Made by a program: the position numbers and the translations under genes
The notes under the pieces: model-generated
Databases searched by the model: none
Told to the model about the DNA's origin: nothing
What the model saw: only the letters and a program-made list of their open reading frames with translations
Assembly (NCBI GenBank): GCA_012719125.1
Contig: JAAYAY010000150.1
Coordinates: forward strand, 1-45,594
Origin: Planctomycetaceae bacterium
Lineage (GTDB): Bacteria; Planctomycetota; Planctomycetia; Pirellulales; Thermoguttaceae
Length of the DNA: 45,594 nt
Direction: 5' to 3'
Shown here: positions 1-8,408 of the stretch, piece after piece
Layout of the letters: each line of letters starts with the position of its first letter
Position numbering within the stretch: position 1 is the first letter of the stretch

Positions 1-134
1 AACGGCCAATGGTCCGCGTTCTGTGCCCACCGAATCCAGGCCGAAACCAAACGGCTTCACCCTAAACGTCAACACCTTGAACGCCTTACGTTTCAACTCG
101 CCCTATAGCGGAACGCCGGTTACACCCAATTTGT

Positions 135-173
135 TTCGGATTTCGCATTTCGTATTTCGCATTTCGTACTTGG
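135..173 (-). repeat. Heptamer tandem repeat (GAAATNC)n
   Basis: Read on the minus strand this is a run of GAAATGC/GAAATAC/GAAATCC heptamers ending in GAAACAAA, about 15 nt beyond the stop of the LamG/FG-GAP gene. The same heptamer type recurs at 37073-37122 with the same GAAATCC-GAAACAAA end. The rest of positions 1-134 shows nothing I can assign. Confidence 0.7.
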
Positions 174-188
174 CTGCCGCCCTGCCGC

Positions 189-2846
189 CTACGGCTTGCC
201 CTCCGGCGATCTGGGGTTCTTCTTATAGTAGAAAAACCCGTCTTCGGCCCCCACCAGGAGATCGGGGATACCGTCTCGATCCCAGTCGACAACCGTGGGG
301 CTGGTCGTGTGCCCGGCCAGCACGGCGGCGTCCATGGGGCCCATGTCCTTGAAGACGTGACGGTTCTCGTCCGTCGAGACGTTCCTGAAGAAGTTGATCG
401 ACCTACTATTGGCCAACAGATCGCGCCGTCCGTCGCCGTCGTAGTCGACCATGCACAACTTGCGCCGCCCGCTCCGCCCGGCCTCGCCCGCATTGAGTTG
501 AAGCAGCGTATCTTCTGCGCCCGCAGCATAGAAGATCCGCTGCGGCGGCAACAGCACGAGACGGTCGTCCCGACGCTCGCGGCGGAACAGAGCGAGATAG
601 CCTTCGTGGTCGAGCATCACCAGGTCGTTGAGCCCGTCGGAATCGAAATCGATCACCACGGGCGTGGTTCGCCACTGGGTCGCCAGCTCCTTCGGTCCGG
701 GATTCCACCAGTTCCAGGCCGGCTTGGGCGGTGTGCCTTCCCATTCGACTTCGATCGGCTGGGCCGCCGCCAGTTTCGGCTGCTTTCGCGTTCCCACATT
801 GCGATACCAGACGACCTTGCCCCAGATCGAGTTGACGACCAGGTCGGGCAAGCCGTCGTGGTCCCAGTCGGCCACATTGAGCGTCGTGTAGCCCCACTTG
901 GCCTCGCACGGGCCCTGGATCGAACCGTTCGGACCGGCCAGGATCCGCAGCGTCTCTCCGCCGGCCTCCAACAGTTTGGGCTCGGCCCAACGCGGCGGAT
1001 CGCCGCCGTCCAGGTTCTCGATGAACCCGATGTGCCCGGCCGTATTGCCGCAGATCAGGTCCTCGTCGCCGTCGTCGTCCCAATCGAAGCCGACCGGCGT
1101 CACCAGGGCACCGAACTTGAGTTCGTCGGCCTCCTGCCGGAAGAAAACCGGCGCGGCAAACCGGGGCATGCCGTCAACCGTTTTGCCCGTATTGTCGATG
1201 AGCGCTACCCGGCCGTCCTCCTGGCCCACCACCAGATCGACGTCGCCGTCCTTGTCGAAGTCGATCGCTACCGGCACGATCATGCAGAGTTCCATCCGCA
1301 GCGGCTTGCCGTCGAGCGTCAGCAGCCGCCCCGCGGCGTACTTGGGTTGCGTCCGCGTGCCGGTGTTCTCGAACCACGTGAAGCTGTCGATGAACTCACC
1401 GCAGATCAGGTCGAGGTCGCCGTCGCCGTCGAAGTCGGCCAGGTTGGGCGACGGCATCCCGTAGACGTCGACCGGCTTGCCGCCCGCCATGATCTCCTGC
1501 GGCGCCGCGTACTTCGGCCGCTTGTTGTCGCCTTCGTTTCGCAACACGTATACCCGGCCGCGCAACGGGCCGTTCGTCCAGTTGCCCTTGTCGTCGTAGG
1601 CGTTGTCCCAGCCATACTCCGACCAATCGCCCGTGCCGACGATCAGGTCGGCCGCCCCGTCGCCGTCGTAGTCGGCGTAGCTCCACTGGTTCGCCCGCAG
1701 CTTGCCGGGAAAGGTGTGAATCGAGGGATCGGTCGGAATCGGCACGGATTGATCCAAGCCCGTGTTGTGGAAGTCGGGATGTTCCCGTCCAGGGGTGGTC
1801 ACACGTACCTGGCCGTCGACCACGGAGACGCAACAGTTCCCCCGGGGCTCGCCCAGTTTGACCGCCGGCTTGAAGACGGGCATCTTGGCGTCGCCGCCCG
1901 GGTTCTCGAACAGCACCGTGGCATGATAGGGCTTGTCGCTGCACGAGACGACCAGGTCGATGTCGCCGTCGCCGTCGAAATCCATCGGCAACGGCCAGGC
2001 CCAAAGCCCCACGCCCAGATCGACCACCAGGCCCGGGTTGTTGTATTTCAGCCGCGTGAGCGGTCGCGCTTCGGGGGGCGGCTCAGGCAGCTTCTTGCCG
2101 CGCAGGCCGGCCAGTTCCGCCAAGCCGCCGATCTCGTCGGCCGACAGCACCCGATCATAGAGCCGCACGTCGTCGATCGTGCCGTGGAAGTCGCGATGGG
2201 GCGTGCCGTTGACCCGTCCGATCTGCAAGCGGTCGAACGGCTGGAAGGGAGCGTCCGAACAAGCCTCGTCCCGGCCGATGCGGACCCCGTTGATATAGAC
2301 CACCATCGTCGGCCCGTCGCGTGTGATCGCCACGTGCGAAAACTCCCCGGCCGGCACGACCACCTCCGAATCGGTGATAATCGTCTGATACTTGTTCTCA
2401 GCGGCGTCCCAGATGAAAGTGACGCGGCCGCCGTCGGTGAGCGAGAAGATCAGGTTGGCGTCGGCGCTCCCGAGGATCCCGTTGCGGCTGTTGGCCTGAT
2501 TCGTGAAGTCGGCCGGGCTGAATCGCTCGGGCTTCACCAGGGCCGAAACGGTCATCTGGTTGCCCTTGAGTTGCAGCGTCCCCGGCACTTCGATATAGGT
2601 GTCGTTGTCGCCGTCGAAGCGAAAGCCCGTGCCGATCGGTGCCGGCGCGCCAGCCAGCGCTCCGTGGACGGTCCCGGGATGCCGGCCGCCGGTGTCGGCA
2701 ACCTTGTCGGTTCCCGTGTCGTCGAGCGTCCAATGGGCGACCAGTCCCTTGTCGAGGTCGGCGGCCAAGGTCGGCAAACAGAGACTGGCCGCAATAAGCG
2801 CTAATGGCGCAGCCAATAACATCCTTCGGAACGTTCCTGTTCTCAT
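189..2846 (-). CDS. Secreted LamG-domain protein with FG-GAP/VCBS repeats
   Basis: An 885-residue exported protein. Residues 1-28 are a signal peptide (basic start, Leu/Ala-rich core, ending near TLAA). Residues about 30-245 match a LamG/concanavalin-like jelly roll, with an AHW opening and an IDDVRLYDRVLSADEI end typical of the fold. From about residue 288 to the C-terminus there are nine acidic calcium-binding loops of the form DxDGDGxxDLxxG (for example DFDGDGDIDLVV, DYDGDGAADLIVG, DWDRDGIPDLLVG), which define an FG-GAP/VCBS beta-propeller. No catalytic signature is visible, so a carbohydrate- or surface-binding role is inferred. The ATG at 2846 has a GAGG about 9 nt upstream. It is divergent from the glycosidase at 3028 across 181 nt. 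Such proteins are greatly expanded in planctomycetes. Confidence 0.85.
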   Translation of the reverse strand: MRTGTFRRMLLAAPLALIAASLCLPTLAADLDKGLVAHWTLDDTGTDKVADTGGRHPGTVHGALAGAPAPIGTGFRFDGDNDTYIEVPGTLQLKGNQMTVSALVKPERFSPADFTNQANSRNGILGSADANLIFSLTDGGRVTFIWDAAENKYQTIITDSEVVVPAGEFSHVAITRDGPTMVVYINGVRIGRDEACSDAPFQPFDRLQIGRVNGTPHRDFHGTIDDVRLYDRVLSADEIGGLAELAGLRGKKLPEPPPEARPLTRLKYNNPGLVVDLGVGLWAWPLPMDFDGDGDIDLVVSCSDKPYHATVLFENPGGDAKMPVFKPAVKLGEPRGNCCVSVVDGQVRVTTPGREHPDFHNTGLDQSVPIPTDPSIHTFPGKLRANQWSYADYDGDGAADLIVGTGDWSEYGWDNAYDDKGNWTNGPLRGRVYVLRNEGDNKRPKYAAPQEIMAGGKPVDVYGMPSPNLADFDGDGDLDLICGEFIDSFTWFENTGTRTQPKYAAGRLLTLDGKPLRMELCMIVPVAIDFDKDGDVDLVVGQEDGRVALIDNTGKTVDGMPRFAAPVFFRQEADELKFGALVTPVGFDWDDDGDEDLICGNTAGHIGFIENLDGGDPPRWAEPKLLEAGGETLRILAGPNGSIQGPCEAKWGYTTLNVADWDHDGLPDLVVNSIWGKVVWYRNVGTRKQPKLAAAQPIEVEWEGTPPKPAWNWWNPGPKELATQWRTTPVVIDFDSDGLNDLVMLDHEGYLALFRRERRDDRLVLLPPQRIFYAAGAEDTLLQLNAGEAGRSGRRKLCMVDYDGDGRRDLLANSRSINFFRNVSTDENRHVFKDMGPMDAAVLAGHTTSPTVVDWDRDGIPDLLVGAEDGFFYYKKNPRSPEGKP

Positions 2847-3027
2847 GGAATAACCTCTTCAGTCGTTTCAGTGCGAAACGTGGTGCAAACGTGGCGGAAC
2901 CTCTTGGCTTCAGATACACTATCGCCATTGGCGAGCCGGTTCGCAACCCCGCGTCTCCCCGGGCCGTGAAACCCACAGAAGGACCGCCGGGAAACGCCGC
3001 TTTGGCTCATGCAGGAAGAGATCGGTT

Positions 3028-4488
3028 ATGGCAAGAACTTTTGCAGGAACTGTGGCGTTTGTCGCGTCGCTCGTATGCTCAGTGAGCTTGGCCACCGAAG
3101 ATGCCGAATCCCCTATGTTCGCCCCCGAAATCTCCGGCCCCTGGTGGCAGGTGGCCGGTGATCCCGATCTGGGTGAGTGGACGTCTCCCGACCAGCAGCC
3201 CGTCGACTTCGGCGTCTGGCAGGCCGCCGACGGGACCTGGCAGATCTGGTCCTGCATCCGCAAGACGAAGTGTGGCGGCCGTACGCGGCTCTTCTACCGC
3301 TGGGAAGGAAAACAACTGACCGACGCCGACTGGCAGCCTAAGGGAATCGCCATGGTCGCCGATCCGGCACTGGGCGAGACCCTCGGCGGTTTGCAGGCCC
3401 CCCACGTCATTCTCCACAACGACGTCTATTACATGTTCTACGGCGATTGGCGAAACATCTGCCTGGCCACGAGCACCAACGGAAAAGAGTTCACTCGCTA
3501 TCGGAACACCGAGGGGCGCCCGCAACTCTTCACGGAAGACACCGATCCGGAGGACTGGACCAACACCCGCGACGCCATGGTGCTGAAGGTCGGCGACACC
3601 TGGCACTGCTACTACACGGCCTTCCCCAAACGAAAAGGGGCCGTCTATTGCCGGACGTCCAAGGACTTGCACACGTGGAGCACGTCGGTCATCGTCAGCG
3701 CCGCGGGCTCCTCGGGCGATAACGCCTATTCGTCCGAGTGTCCTGACGTCGTTTACCATGAGCCGTCCGGCCATTACTATCTCTGGCGCACGCAGCGCTA
3801 CGGCCCGAATGCTCAAACAAGCGTCTTTCGCTCAAGAGATCCGCTCGACTTCGCCCCCGGCACCGACGACTGCCTCGTGTGCCGGATGCCGGTTGCCGCT
3901 CCCGAAATCGTTCGGATCGGAGACCAGTGGTACATGGCGGCCCTTCTCCCATCGCTCAAGGGCATTCAGATCGCGCCGATGCGCTGGGTGATCGACGACG
4001 ACTGGGTCAGACCGGGCCAGATGCGCGGCCGGGCCGTATTCGACTTCGACGATCCAATCCAGCGCGAGAAGTGGCAACGTATCGAGGGCGATATCGAACC
4101 GATCTTCACCACCTCGACCCGCAGCAACTTCCACCCGCCCCAGCAGCACTTCATCGGCACGGCCGAGTCGTCGCGCCTCCCCGGACGCCCCGACGACAAG
4201 CAAACGGGCGTAAGTCAATCGCCGCCGTTCACCGTGGAAGCAGACCGCTACTTCCTGCTCATATCCGGCGGCGGCGATCGCGAGAAGACCTATGTGGCCC
4301 TGGTGACCGAAGAGGGGAACGAAGAACTTGTCCGCGTAACCGGCAGCGGAAGCTCAAACCACTTCGAGCCGGTCGCCGTCGACCTGAGCCGCCACCGCGG
4401 AAAAACAGTTCGGGTCCGTATCGTCGACAACGCAACAAGCGGCTGGGGCCATATCAACCTGGGCGGAGTCTATTGCGACGAACGCTGA
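3028..4488 (+). CDS. Secreted GH43/GH32-like five-bladed propeller glycosidase
   Basis: A 486-residue protein with a signal peptide (residues 1 to about 22). Residues about 30-340 carry the repeating blade pattern of GH43/GH32/GH117-type five-bladed propellers: an early Asp region with DFGVWQAADGTW, a central RDAMVLKVGDTWH, and SECPDVVYHEPSGHYYLW, whose E-C-P-D resembles the acid/base motif of this clan. Residues about 350-486 look like an accessory beta-sandwich. The substrate cannot be read; plant-type oligosaccharides (arabinose, xylose or fructose linkages) are plausible given the locus. The ATG at 3028 follows AGGAAGAG. It is divergent from the LamG/FG-GAP gene. The exact GH family is uncertain. 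Confidence 0.7.
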   Translation: MARTFAGTVAFVASLVCSVSLATEDAESPMFAPEISGPWWQVAGDPDLGEWTSPDQQPVDFGVWQAADGTWQIWSCIRKTKCGGRTRLFYRWEGKQLTDADWQPKGIAMVADPALGETLGGLQAPHVILHNDVYYMFYGDWRNICLATSTNGKEFTRYRNTEGRPQLFTEDTDPEDWTNTRDAMVLKVGDTWHCYYTAFPKRKGAVYCRTSKDLHTWSTSVIVSAAGSSGDNAYSSECPDVVYHEPSGHYYLWRTQRYGPNAQTSVFRSRDPLDFAPGTDDCLVCRMPVAAPEIVRIGDQWYMAALLPSLKGIQIAPMRWVIDDDWVRPGQMRGRAVFDFDDPIQREKWQRIEGDIEPIFTTSTRSNFHPPQQHFIGTAESSRLPGRPDDKQTGVSQSPPFTVEADRYFLLISGGGDREKTYVALVTEEGNEELVRVTGSGSSNHFEPVAVDLSRHRGKTVRVRIVDNATSGWGHINLGGVYCDER

Positions 4489-4513
4489 TCTTGTTCACAA
4501 GACAAGAGAGAGA

Positions 4514-4596
4514 GGAACACTGATCCTCACTGATCGCCGCTAATCCAAGACAGGACTTCTTAAGGATTAGCGACGATGAGTGCCGATTAGTGTTCC
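4514..4596. repeat. 83-nt palindromic repeat, left copy of the GxxExxY cassette
   Basis: An imperfect palindrome with 33-nt arms starting GGAACACTGATCCTCACTG and ending ATTAGTGTTCC, around a 17-nt loop AAGACAGGACTTCTTAA. The same 83-nt structure, with a related loop (AAGCCAGAACTCCTCAG), recurs at 5010-5092. The GxxExxY gene's stop codon lies 2 nt beyond this copy. Confidence 0.85.
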
Positions 4597-4598
4597 CT

Positions 4599-4979
4599 TC
4601 ATTCATGTAGATCGGAAAGGATGAAACGTTTCCATTGGAGGTCCCCCTTCTTTCCGTAGTTGATGAGATACCCGACGCATTGGCGGGCGATTCGCATGTA
4701 GTTGAACAGTTGGGCTTCGTGGTCGGAAACAAGCTCCGAAACCGCTTTGATTTCCACGGCGATGGCGTCAAACGCGACAAGATCTGGTACGAAATGGGTC
4801 TCCAACTTCTGCGTCTTGTAGAAGACCTCCAACCTCGGCTTCGACCGATAAGGGATTTCCCGGAGGCCCAACTCAATCTCGAGGCTCTGCTGATAGACTT
4901 CTTCAGCCATGCCGTAGCCCAGTTGGTTGTAGACTTCAAATGCAGCTCCCATCAACTTGTAGCCTTCTTCCCGCAACAT
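4599..4979 (-). CDS. GxxExxY protein (PD-(D/E)xK-like nuclease fold)
   Basis: A 126-residue protein with the signature G-M-A-E-E-V-Y (within GYGMAEEVYQQSLEIEL) of the GxxExxY family, which profile databases place in the PD-(D/E)xK nuclease superfamily. Later, FVPDLVAFDAIAVEIKAV supplies the PD...ExK pair expected of that fold. The function of the family is unknown; nuclease activity is inferred from fold only. I chose the ATG at 4979 because AGGAG lies about 9 nt upstream and the family starts at this MLREEGYKL-type residue. The gene fills a 579-bp unit (4514-5092) bounded by two 83-nt palindromes, which suggests a mobile cassette. Confidence 0.85.
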   Translation of the reverse strand: MLREEGYKLMGAAFEVYNQLGYGMAEEVYQQSLEIELGLREIPYRSKPRLEVFYKTQKLETHFVPDLVAFDAIAVEIKAVSELVSDHEAQLFNYMRIARQCVGYLINYGKKGDLQWKRFILSDLHE

Positions 4980-5009
4980 GATACGCTTCTCCTGCAAAGA
5001 GTGAATCTG

Positions 5010-5092
5010 GGAACACTGATCCTCACCGATCGCCACTAGTCCAAGCCAGAACTCCTCAGGGATTAGCGGAGATGAGTGAGGATCAGTGTTCC
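5010..5092. repeat. 83-nt palindromic repeat, right copy of the GxxExxY cassette
   Basis: The second copy of the palindrome at 4514-4596, of equal length and in the same orientation as judged by the loop. Arms begin GGAACACTGATCCTCACCG and end GGATCAGTGTTCC. It overlaps the last codons of recQ: read on the minus strand, GAA CAC TGA of the repeat encodes the final Glu-His and the stop codon of RecQ. Confidence 0.85.
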
Positions 5093-7014
5093 GTCACAAA
5101 TCTCAATACTTCTCGAAACGGCGTCGATTCCAGCCGCCCGAACGCCGCGTGACCCGACAGTTTTGCCCGCGTTGTCGCCGGCGACCTGATCCCGCAGAGA
5201 AAACGGGCCAGTTGACGCGGTGACCCCAACGCCGCCTTGCCTTCCCCGCGGAGCGCCGCCAGCACCGCCCGATCCGACTCGTCCGGCAAGCGGTAACTGG
5301 GGGCCGGGAGCGCCTTGGCCGACGCTCCGAGACATCGGGCGCAATGGCCGCAGTCCCCTCGCTCTTCGCCAAAGTAGGTCATCAGATGCCGTGTCAGGCA
5401 ACCCGGTTCTTGGGCGTAGGCGAGCACACGTTCAATCCGCTCGATGTCGAGCCGCTCGCGCCGTTCGAAACGCGCAACCAGCGACTCGATGAGCGGTCCC
5501 AAATCGGCCGGCATCTCGCCCACTCGATATCCCTCCCGCAGGCCGGCCGCCTCCACCACCAGGTCGCCCTGCTCCTCCAGGTAAGTGAGCGCGGCAACCA
5601 CCCGTGCCCGCGGCTCGCCGATCGCCCGGCTTGCCTGGTCCACGTCAAGAGTCAACCAGATCTTGCCCCTGCGAGCCTGGCGAAAGATCTTCCGCAGGAA
5701 TTCCGCTCGGCCGGCGTTGAAACGTCTGAAGATGTCCTCCGATTTCCGTTGCGGCTGGAAGCGAAACTCCGTGTAGAACGGTCCCGTTCCCTGGATCACG
5801 CCGTCGAGTTCGAGATACGTGAGCAACGTCTTGACGACGATTGGCCGAACGTCGAACTGCCCCGACAGGTCGTAAACCGAAACGTCAAAAGCTTCCCCTC
5901 GCCCCAATACGTCCCGCACCAACCCGTCGACACCCTCGGCGGTAGGCGTATCACCATAGGAAAAGTTCTGCAGCACCACGACGTCGTCGGGCGAGGCAAA
6001 CATCTCGCAAATCGATTCCTGATCGTCCCGTCCCGCACGGCCGATCTCCTGGCAGTAGCTCTCCAGGCTCTTCGGCAGATTGTAGTGATAGACGTAACGA
6101 ATGTCGCGCTTGTCGATCCCCATCCCAAACGCAATCGTCGCCGCCACGATCATGCGGTCCGACGCCATGAACGCATCCTGCACGCCATCGCGGTCCTCCT
6201 GCTTCATCCCCGCGTGGTACGCCCGGGCCTGGTAACCGTGACGCCGCAAGAACTCTGCCATTTCCTCGGCCGCCTGTTGCTGGGTCACATAAACGACGGC
6301 CGGGCCCGGCGCCCGGGCGGAAAGCCGCGAGAGCAGCAGGTCCCTCCTGGCCGCCGAAGCCGACGGAGTCACCGCCAACTTGAGGTTCGAGCGATAGAAG
6401 CCCGTATTGATCACATTGCCCGATTCGATCCCGAATGCCGCCGCAATGTCCCTGGCGACGGCCGGTGTGGCGGTGGCCGTCAGCGCCAGGACGGGCGAAA
6501 TGCCGAACTTCGCCGCAATTCCGGCGATCTTCAAATAGTCGGGACGGAAATTGTGCCCCCACTCACTGATGCAGTGCGCCTCGTCCACCGCCAGAAGCGA
6601 GATCTTCCACCGCCGCATCGACTGCAGGAACCGCTCGTTGTTCAAACGCTCTGGCGAAACGTACAGAAGCCGCAGACGTCCCGAACCGAGGTCGTCATAA
6701 ACCTGAACCGTCTGCTGCCGATCGAGCGTCGAATCGAGCCTCGCGGCCGGAAAGCCCTTGGCCGACAGGAAGTCGAGTTGGTCCTTCATCAGCGCGATCA
6801 GCGGAGAGATCACCAGCACCAGCCCGTCCAGAACCATCGCCGGAAGCTGATAACAAAGGCTCTTTCCGCCCCCCGTCGGGAAGATCGCCAGCGCCGACTT
6901 GCCCGCCAGAATCCGGGTGATAACGGCCTCCTGCCCCGGCAGGAATTCTTCGAAACCAAAGGCCTCTCGCACCAACGTCGACACATCCTCTGAAGCAACA
7001 GGGTCCGCTTTCAT
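5083..7014 (-). CDS. recQ: ATP-dependent DNA helicase RecQ
   Basis: A 643-residue 3'-5' DNA helicase of superfamily 2. Motifs seen: Walker A TGGGKS (Lys about 51), DEAH (about 144-147) followed by CISEWGHNFRPDY as in all RecQ proteins, ATIAFGMGIDK motif V, and QEIGRAGRD motif VI. A RecQ zinc-binding region follows with Cys about 539, 555, 558 and 561 (GDCGHCARC). The last 80 residues do not look like a canonical HRDC domain. The open frame extends upstream, but the ATG at 7014 has GAGGAGG about 7 nt before it and gives the usual family length. Its role is recombinational repair and fork processing. Its stop codon lies inside the palindromic repeat at 5010-5092. Confidence 0.95.
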   Translation of the reverse strand: MKADPVASEDVSTLVREAFGFEEFLPGQEAVITRILAGKSALAIFPTGGGKSLCYQLPAMVLDGLVLVISPLIALMKDQLDFLSAKGFPAARLDSTLDRQQTVQVYDDLGSGRLRLLYVSPERLNNERFLQSMRRWKISLLAVDEAHCISEWGHNFRPDYLKIAGIAAKFGISPVLALTATATPAVARDIAAAFGIESGNVINTGFYRSNLKLAVTPSASAARRDLLLSRLSARAPGPAVVYVTQQQAAEEMAEFLRRHGYQARAYHAGMKQEDRDGVQDAFMASDRMIVAATIAFGMGIDKRDIRYVYHYNLPKSLESYCQEIGRAGRDDQESICEMFASPDDVVVLQNFSYGDTPTAEGVDGLVRDVLGRGEAFDVSVYDLSGQFDVRPIVVKTLLTYLELDGVIQGTGPFYTEFRFQPQRKSEDIFRRFNAGRAEFLRKIFRQARRGKIWLTLDVDQASRAIGEPRARVVAALTYLEEQGDLVVEAAGLREGYRVGEMPADLGPLIESLVARFERRERLDIERIERVLAYAQEPGCLTRHLMTYFGEERGDCGHCARCLGASAKALPAPSYRLPDESDRAVLAALRGEGKAALGSPRQLARFLCGIRSPATTRAKLSGHAAFGRLESTPFREVLRFVTEH

Positions 7015-7460
7015 TTCGTGCCTCCTCACTTGAATTGGGAGTCGAACCTCTTTTGGTAAGAAACGCATGTTCAGTAATATAAACACTTGCCGACGCATTG
7101 GCAAGACACTCCTGTCAGCAGTGCAATTTGTGGGGTAAATACGGATATGCACCGGCTGGCCGGCCTGAAAAAAGCGTTCATCCGGCCGATGCGCATGTTG
7201 ACCTGAAAGCCTCCGGATCTTCCAGGGATAAGACGATACCGGAACGCGGCTGCCTGTACCGGAAAAACGGCAACAGAGAAGAGGAACCCGTACTCTTCGC
7301 ACGTAGGTGCGACGTGGTTCATGTTCACATACGCTTTAGCCGGATGAGCCAAAAAAAGGCACCCAGTGCACAGAAGCCGTTCATGGATTTTGATGGACCG
7401 CGACAGAAGCCGCGAGTCGCAAGAGAACGCCCCGGAGTCGAAGGAAAGAGTTTGAGCGGG
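7015..7460. other. Intergenic region between recQ and the Uma2-type gene
   Basis: 446 nt without a supportable gene. It holds a small palindrome CTTGCC-N8-GGCAAG (7086-7105) upstream of recQ, and the motif GCAATTTGTGGGGTAAAT (7123-7140), which recurs with one change at 8280-8297. I see no clear terminator or RNA gene. Confidence 0.5.
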
Positions 7461-8153
7461 CTATGCCTCCGCCGATTCACGCGACAGCAAATCAAACGTC
7501 AGCCTCCCCTGGCGATTGCGGCCCCGCTCGAGTCGGTAAGAGCACGCCAGAACGGCCGATCGCCGAAATCCCTCGGCATCTGCAGCCACCGGCTCGTATC
7601 CCGTAGAGCCGCGTGTGAAGATCTGGAAAAGAAGCTCGGGACCGCGGGCGTCGATCAGCCAGAACTCCTCAATGCCCGCCTGATCGTACATTGCCGGCAA
7701 CCTTTCCGTGTCTTTGCGAACCGACGCGTCACTGATAATCTCAACGATCAGGTCAGGAGGCCCTTCCATTTCGGCGTAGCGGTCTGGCTTGCCACTCGCC
7801 TTGGGCACCAGCCGCACGCGGCCCGCATCGAGCGAGGCGTTGGATACGAACACCAGGTCCGGTTCCGCCGACAACTCAGCATCCGGACAAGAAACCCGCG
7901 CGCGATCGGTGTAGAGCTCACCGAGTTGTCGCTCCTTGATCCGTTGACCAAGAACGATAACCAACTCCGTCTTCAGCTTTCCGTGCGTGTGAAGATCTTC
8001 AGGAGACATATCCACCTCGATCCGGCCGCCCAGATAATCGATCCGTCCCTGTTCCGGGAACTCGTCCGACAGGGCCCAGCGGCGAAAATCGGCCAACGTT
8101 CGCAGCCCCTCAGGAATCTCGACCTGCTGCTCGAGGAGAATCACAGTGGCCAT
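7461..8153 (-). CDS. Uma2 family (DUF820) endonuclease-like protein
   Basis: A 230-residue protein of the Uma2/DUF820 family, a PD-(D/E)xK restriction-like fold common in cyanobacteria and planctomycetes. The diagnostic C-terminal half is present: AEPDLVFVSN, then PPDLIVEIISDASVRKDTE, with the Asp and Glu-Ile-Ile-Ser positions of the active site, then YDQAGIEEFWLID. The biological role is unknown; members are usually single genes in high-copy paralogous sets. The ATG at 8153 gives the normal MATV-type start with AAGGG about 9 nt upstream; a start at 8213 is possible but lacks support. It is divergent from the ceramidase-like gene. Confidence 0.85.
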   Translation of the reverse strand: MATVILLEQQVEIPEGLRTLADFRRWALSDEFPEQGRIDYLGGRIEVDMSPEDLHTHGKLKTELVIVLGQRIKERQLGELYTDRARVSCPDAELSAEPDLVFVSNASLDAGRVRLVPKASGKPDRYAEMEGPPDLIVEIISDASVRKDTERLPAMYDQAGIEEFWLIDARGPELLFQIFTRGSTGYEPVAADAEGFRRSAVLACSYRLERGRNRQGRLTFDLLSRESAEA

Positions 8154-8279
8154 GGCACCGGCCCTTGAGTGAATGACACAGAACGGCGGCGACTCGTCCG
8201 AGGACGACACCACCCAAAGGCATGTTAGGTGTGAGAATGAACAGAGTCAAGTGTGCTACGTGAGTTCGCGGAAATCGCT

Positions 8280-8310
8280 GCAATCTGTGGGGTAAATCTT
8301 GACTTACCCC
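8280..8310. promoter_or_regulatory. Possible regulatory motif GCAATCTGTGGGGTAAAT with GGGGTAA palindrome
   Basis: GCAATCTGTGGGGTAAAT at 8280-8297 matches 17 of 18 bases with 7123-7140. In this copy GGGGTAA is answered by TTACCCC (8289-8310, 8-nt spacer), making an operator-like palindrome about 100 nt upstream of the ceramidase-like ATG. The function is a guess. Confidence 0.3.
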
Positions 8311-8408
8311 TTCCGAACCGAGGAAAATGGCGATGCGGTCGACATGACGATGTCGTCGCGAAACAACAACACGGACTGCCAAACAACCCGACGAATGGAG
8401 GAATACCA

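Noticed and set aside
309-2804. Long plus-strand open frame opposite the LamG/FG-GAP gene
   Set aside because: It mirrors the acidic DxDGDG repeats of the minus-strand gene. High GC leaves the antisense frame open; no start signal or family match.
5344-6993. Long plus-strand open frame opposite recQ
   Set aside because: Antisense of a fully motif-supported recQ; Arg/His-rich composition typical of an antisense frame.
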